Assembly (NCBI GenBank): GCA_001799895.1
Contig: MGUI01000052.1
Coordinates: 23,029 to 87,028, forward strand
DNA length: 64,000 bases
Origin: Elusimicrobia bacterium GWD2_63_28
Lineage (GTDB): Bacteria; Elusimicrobiota; Elusimicrobia; Elusimicrobiales; UBA9959
Direction: 5' to 3'
This document shows positions 62,301 to 64,000 of this stretch, piece by piece. The position numbers were made by a program, and so were the translations under genes. Numbering within the stretch: position 1 is the stretch's first letter; the number at the start of each line of letters is the position of its first letter. Under the pieces are notes generated by a model, which was not told the origin of the DNA, made no database searches, and worked only from the letters and a program-made list of their open reading frames with translations.

Positions 62301-63212
62301 TCAGTAATCGCCTGCGCCGCCGCCGTCAGGGTTGTAGGGAAGGTCGTAGAGGCTGATGTCGAAGCGGTAGTCCCTGCCGCCTGTGCTGTAGACGAAACAG
62401 CCGTCCTTCTGCGCGCTGAGGTTGAAGCCGGCGCCCCACCAGAAATGGCCGGGGACCTCGTGCACGGTATTGGCCGTGCTGGCCGGGTTCTGGTAGACGT
62501 TCAGCTTGGCGTCAGGCTTTATGAGGCCGGCTATGTTGCGGGTCTTGTGGCGGAAGCGGGTGCGCTCGTCGGCCACCAGCTGGCCGTCCGGCCCCGTCAT
62601 CTTCAGCTGCTCGGCGGTGTGGTAGAAGAGCTGCAGCCGCGGGTCGGCGAACATGTCGCGGTACTGGTCAGACATTTTGGCTATCGGGTAGTCCGAATAC
62701 TTGTCCGCCCAGAGCTTGTCCGGCACCAAAATATGGGAATGGCCCATGTCGGGAAAAAAGACGGCGTCTATATACTCCAGCTCGAAGGCGCGCTCTATGT
62801 GGCGCGCCACCGCGTTTACAAAGGCTTCGCCTATCGCCAGGTCCCCGCCCCTGTCGGCGTCGTGCGGCAGCAGCAGCCGGCCGGTCGCGGCGTCCCAGTA
62901 GGCGCGCTTGTCTAGCCGCTTGGGGGACGCGTACATTTCCAGGGCGCGGGCCTTCAGCTCGGTCAGGGTGTAATCCCAGCGGAAATCGGACTGCCAGATC
63001 TTCTCTTCGCCGGCGGCGGCCGGGGCGCAGCGCGCGGCTATGGCGGCCAGGGAATTGGGGCCGGCTGCGGCGCTGTTCGCTTCGGCCCTGGGCGCGGCGG
63101 CCTTCGCGGGCGAAGAGCCTGCGGCTTCGCGAAGTTGCACGGCTGCCCCGGTATCCGCCGCGGCGGCCGCGCCGGGCAGGGCCAGGCAGAGGGCAAGAAG
63201 GAATAATTTCAT
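62301..63212 (-). CDS. Exported protein of unknown function
   Basis: About 303 residues from the ATG at 63212, where a good signal peptide starts (MKLFLLALCLALPGAAAAAD). The mature protein begins with an Ala-rich stretch and then a globular domain with conserved-looking FFPDMGHSHILVPDKLW, FYHTAEQLKM, HEVPGHFWWGAGFN and a DYRFDISLYDLPYN end. The His-rich motifs HSH and HEVPGH could bind a metal, the latter not a standard HExxH. Not recognised; no operon partner. Confidence 0.65.
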   Translation of the reverse strand: MKLFLLALCLALPGAAAAADTGAAVQLREAAGSSPAKAAAPRAEANSAAAGPNSLAAIAARCAPAAAGEEKIWQSDFRWDYTLTELKARALEMYASPKRLDKRAYWDAATGRLLLPHDADRGGDLAIGEAFVNAVARHIERAFELEYIDAVFFPDMGHSHILVPDKLWADKYSDYPIAKMSDQYRDMFADPRLQLFYHTAEQLKMTGPDGQLVADERTRFRHKTRNIAGLIKPDAKLNVYQNPASTANTVHEVPGHFWWGAGFNLSAQKDGCFVYSTGGRDYRFDISLYDLPYNPDGGGAGDY

Positions 63213-63261
63213 AAAGATAGTATAAGTGCCGCGCGCTGCATTTTCAAGGGCGGCCAGACTA

Positions 63262-63978
63262 TTACTCCTCCGAGGCGGCGGCCAGCGTCTGCGACAGCTT
63301 GCTTTCAATCGTCCTGGTGTAGCGCTCCGCCCTCTTCTCCACTTCTTTGGCGAACTTTTTATAGAAGTCGGCTTTCTCATCGCTGGTGGCGCTGTATTCT
63401 TTCAGCAGCTGCTTGCGCTCCTGGGAGAGTGTTTTGATGGCGGCCTTAGCGGCCTTTTTATCGGCTCCGGCCTTGGCTTCCTCTATCGCCTTGTCTTTGG
63501 CGTCTATCTGTTTCTGTATGGCGGAAAGCTGGCTGTTGAAGGCGGCGGCTTCTGTTTCCATCTCGGCCAGCCAGGGCTCAAGTTCGGTTAATATGCTCTT
63601 GTAGCCTTCGGTCAGCGGCTTGAAGCAGTGGGGGCAGGCCGAAGGGCGCGCCGGGGATTTTGCCGCAGGGGCGGGGGCGGGCTGGGCCGGAACGGGCTCG
63701 GCCGGGACCTGTACTGCGGCTGCGGGCTGCGGTTCGGGTGCCGGCGCGGCCGCTGCGGCCTCGGCGGCGGGGGGCGCGGCTTCAGGCGCGGCGGCCGGCT
63801 GGGCCGGCGCTTTTTTTACGCGCTTCTTGGCGGGCCGCTTCTTCTTCGCGGGCTGTGCCGGCACGGCTGTGTCTGCCGGCACGGCGGCAGGCGCGGCGGT
63901 CGGAGTTTCCTGCGCGGCGGCCGCTGCGGCGCTCCCGGCCAGGATAAGCGCTGTTAATATCAGGTTTAAGATCTTCAT
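63262..63978 (-). CDS. Exported Ala/Pro-rich protein with CPHC motif and coiled coil
   Basis: 238 residues. Signal peptide (~1-22). A ~90-residue Ala/Pro-rich segment with a basic block KKKRPAKKRVKK, like H1-type or envelope-spanning linkers. Then ACPHCFKPL (single CxxC) and a long coiled coil (EMETEAAAFNSQLSAIQKQI, KAIEEAKAGADKKAAKAAIK). Possibly a periplasm-spanning structural protein. Not recognised. The window ends 22 bases upstream of the start. Confidence 0.65.
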   Translation of the reverse strand: MKILNLILTALILAGSAAAAAAQETPTAAPAAVPADTAVPAQPAKKKRPAKKRVKKAPAQPAAAPEAAPPAAEAAAAAPAPEPQPAAAVQVPAEPVPAQPAPAPAAKSPARPSACPHCFKPLTEGYKSILTELEPWLAEMETEAAAFNSQLSAIQKQIDAKDKAIEEAKAGADKKAAKAAIKTLSQERKQLLKEYSATSDEKADFYKKFAKEVEKRAERYTRTIESKLSQTLAAASEE

Positions 63979-64000
63979 TAGAATGACTCCCGTGGGCGGC

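Overview
The window reads as a chromosomal segment of a GC-rich, Gram-negative (diderm) bacterium. Evidence for an outer membrane is a TonB-dependent receptor, a PilQ secretin and a heptose epimerase. An F-type ATP synthase, a UbiE/MenG-like methyltransferase, NifU/NifS, and an Rrf2 regulator paired with a ferredoxin suggest a respiring, probably anaerobic or microaerophilic organism. The gene content and style fit an uncultured phylum such as Elusimicrobiota, but that assignment is inference. There is no rRNA, CRISPR array, transposase or phage gene. Genes are tightly packed: the longest gap between genes is about 240 bases (9606-9847), so no stretch over 300 bases lacks a gene.

Layout. 1-4.7 kb: the end of a Pro/Ala-repeat protein, a YdjM-like membrane protein, a decayed FAD oxidoreductase, a receiver-kinase overlapping a tetrapyrrole-methylase-fold enzyme, and an ACT protein. 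4.7-6.8 kb: nifU-nifS. 6.9-14.1 kb: tldD-tldE, a small secreted peptide, a radical SAM enzyme, a peptide-binding lipoprotein and a membrane histidine kinase. 14.2-17.8 kb: a TlpA fusion protein and an ABC exporter. 17.8-26.9 kb: a tRNA(CAU), a MORN-type protein, an Rrf2-ferredoxin operon, tRNA-Cys, an aminotransferase, PEP carboxykinase, a REP-like inverted repeat, a SWIB protein and a trypsin-like protease. 26.9-28.6 kb: a multi-receiver GGDEF protein. 28.7-36.7 kb: the complete atp operon, with an ADP-heptose epimerase gene lying between atpA and atpG. 36.8-42.0 kb: a response regulator / CHASE-type kinase / response regulator / YfiR / TonB receptor signalling operon. 42.0-44.6 kb: a methyltransferase and small genes. 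44.8-49.4 kb: pilMNOPQ, followed by two O-antigen-ligase-like proteins, a phospholipase-D synthase, a large unknown exported protein and a second tetrapyrrole-methylase-fold enzyme (to 55.7 kb). 55.8-64 kb: NUDIX, UvrD helicase, adenylate cyclase, YchF, tRNA-Glu, tRNA-Thr, an exported ComEC-like metallohydrolase and two exported proteins of unknown function.

The most interesting part is 6.9-14.1 kb. A 66-residue Sec-exported peptide with its own likely promoter is followed by two hairpins and then by a radical SAM enzyme with SPASM-like extra cysteines. Next comes a dipeptide-binding-type lipoprotein with no permease, overlapping a two-TM histidine kinase. A TldD/TldE protease pair, a type known to trim modified peptides, lies just upstream. 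I infer a ribosomally made, radical-SAM-modified peptide that is exported, captured by the lipoprotein and sensed by the kinase. By eye the base composition of 6.85-12.39 kb is clearly less GC-rich at third positions than its surroundings, which hints at acquisition. The window also holds two paralogous OphMA-like (borosin-type) methyltransferase-fold genes, a second hint of peptide modification chemistry.
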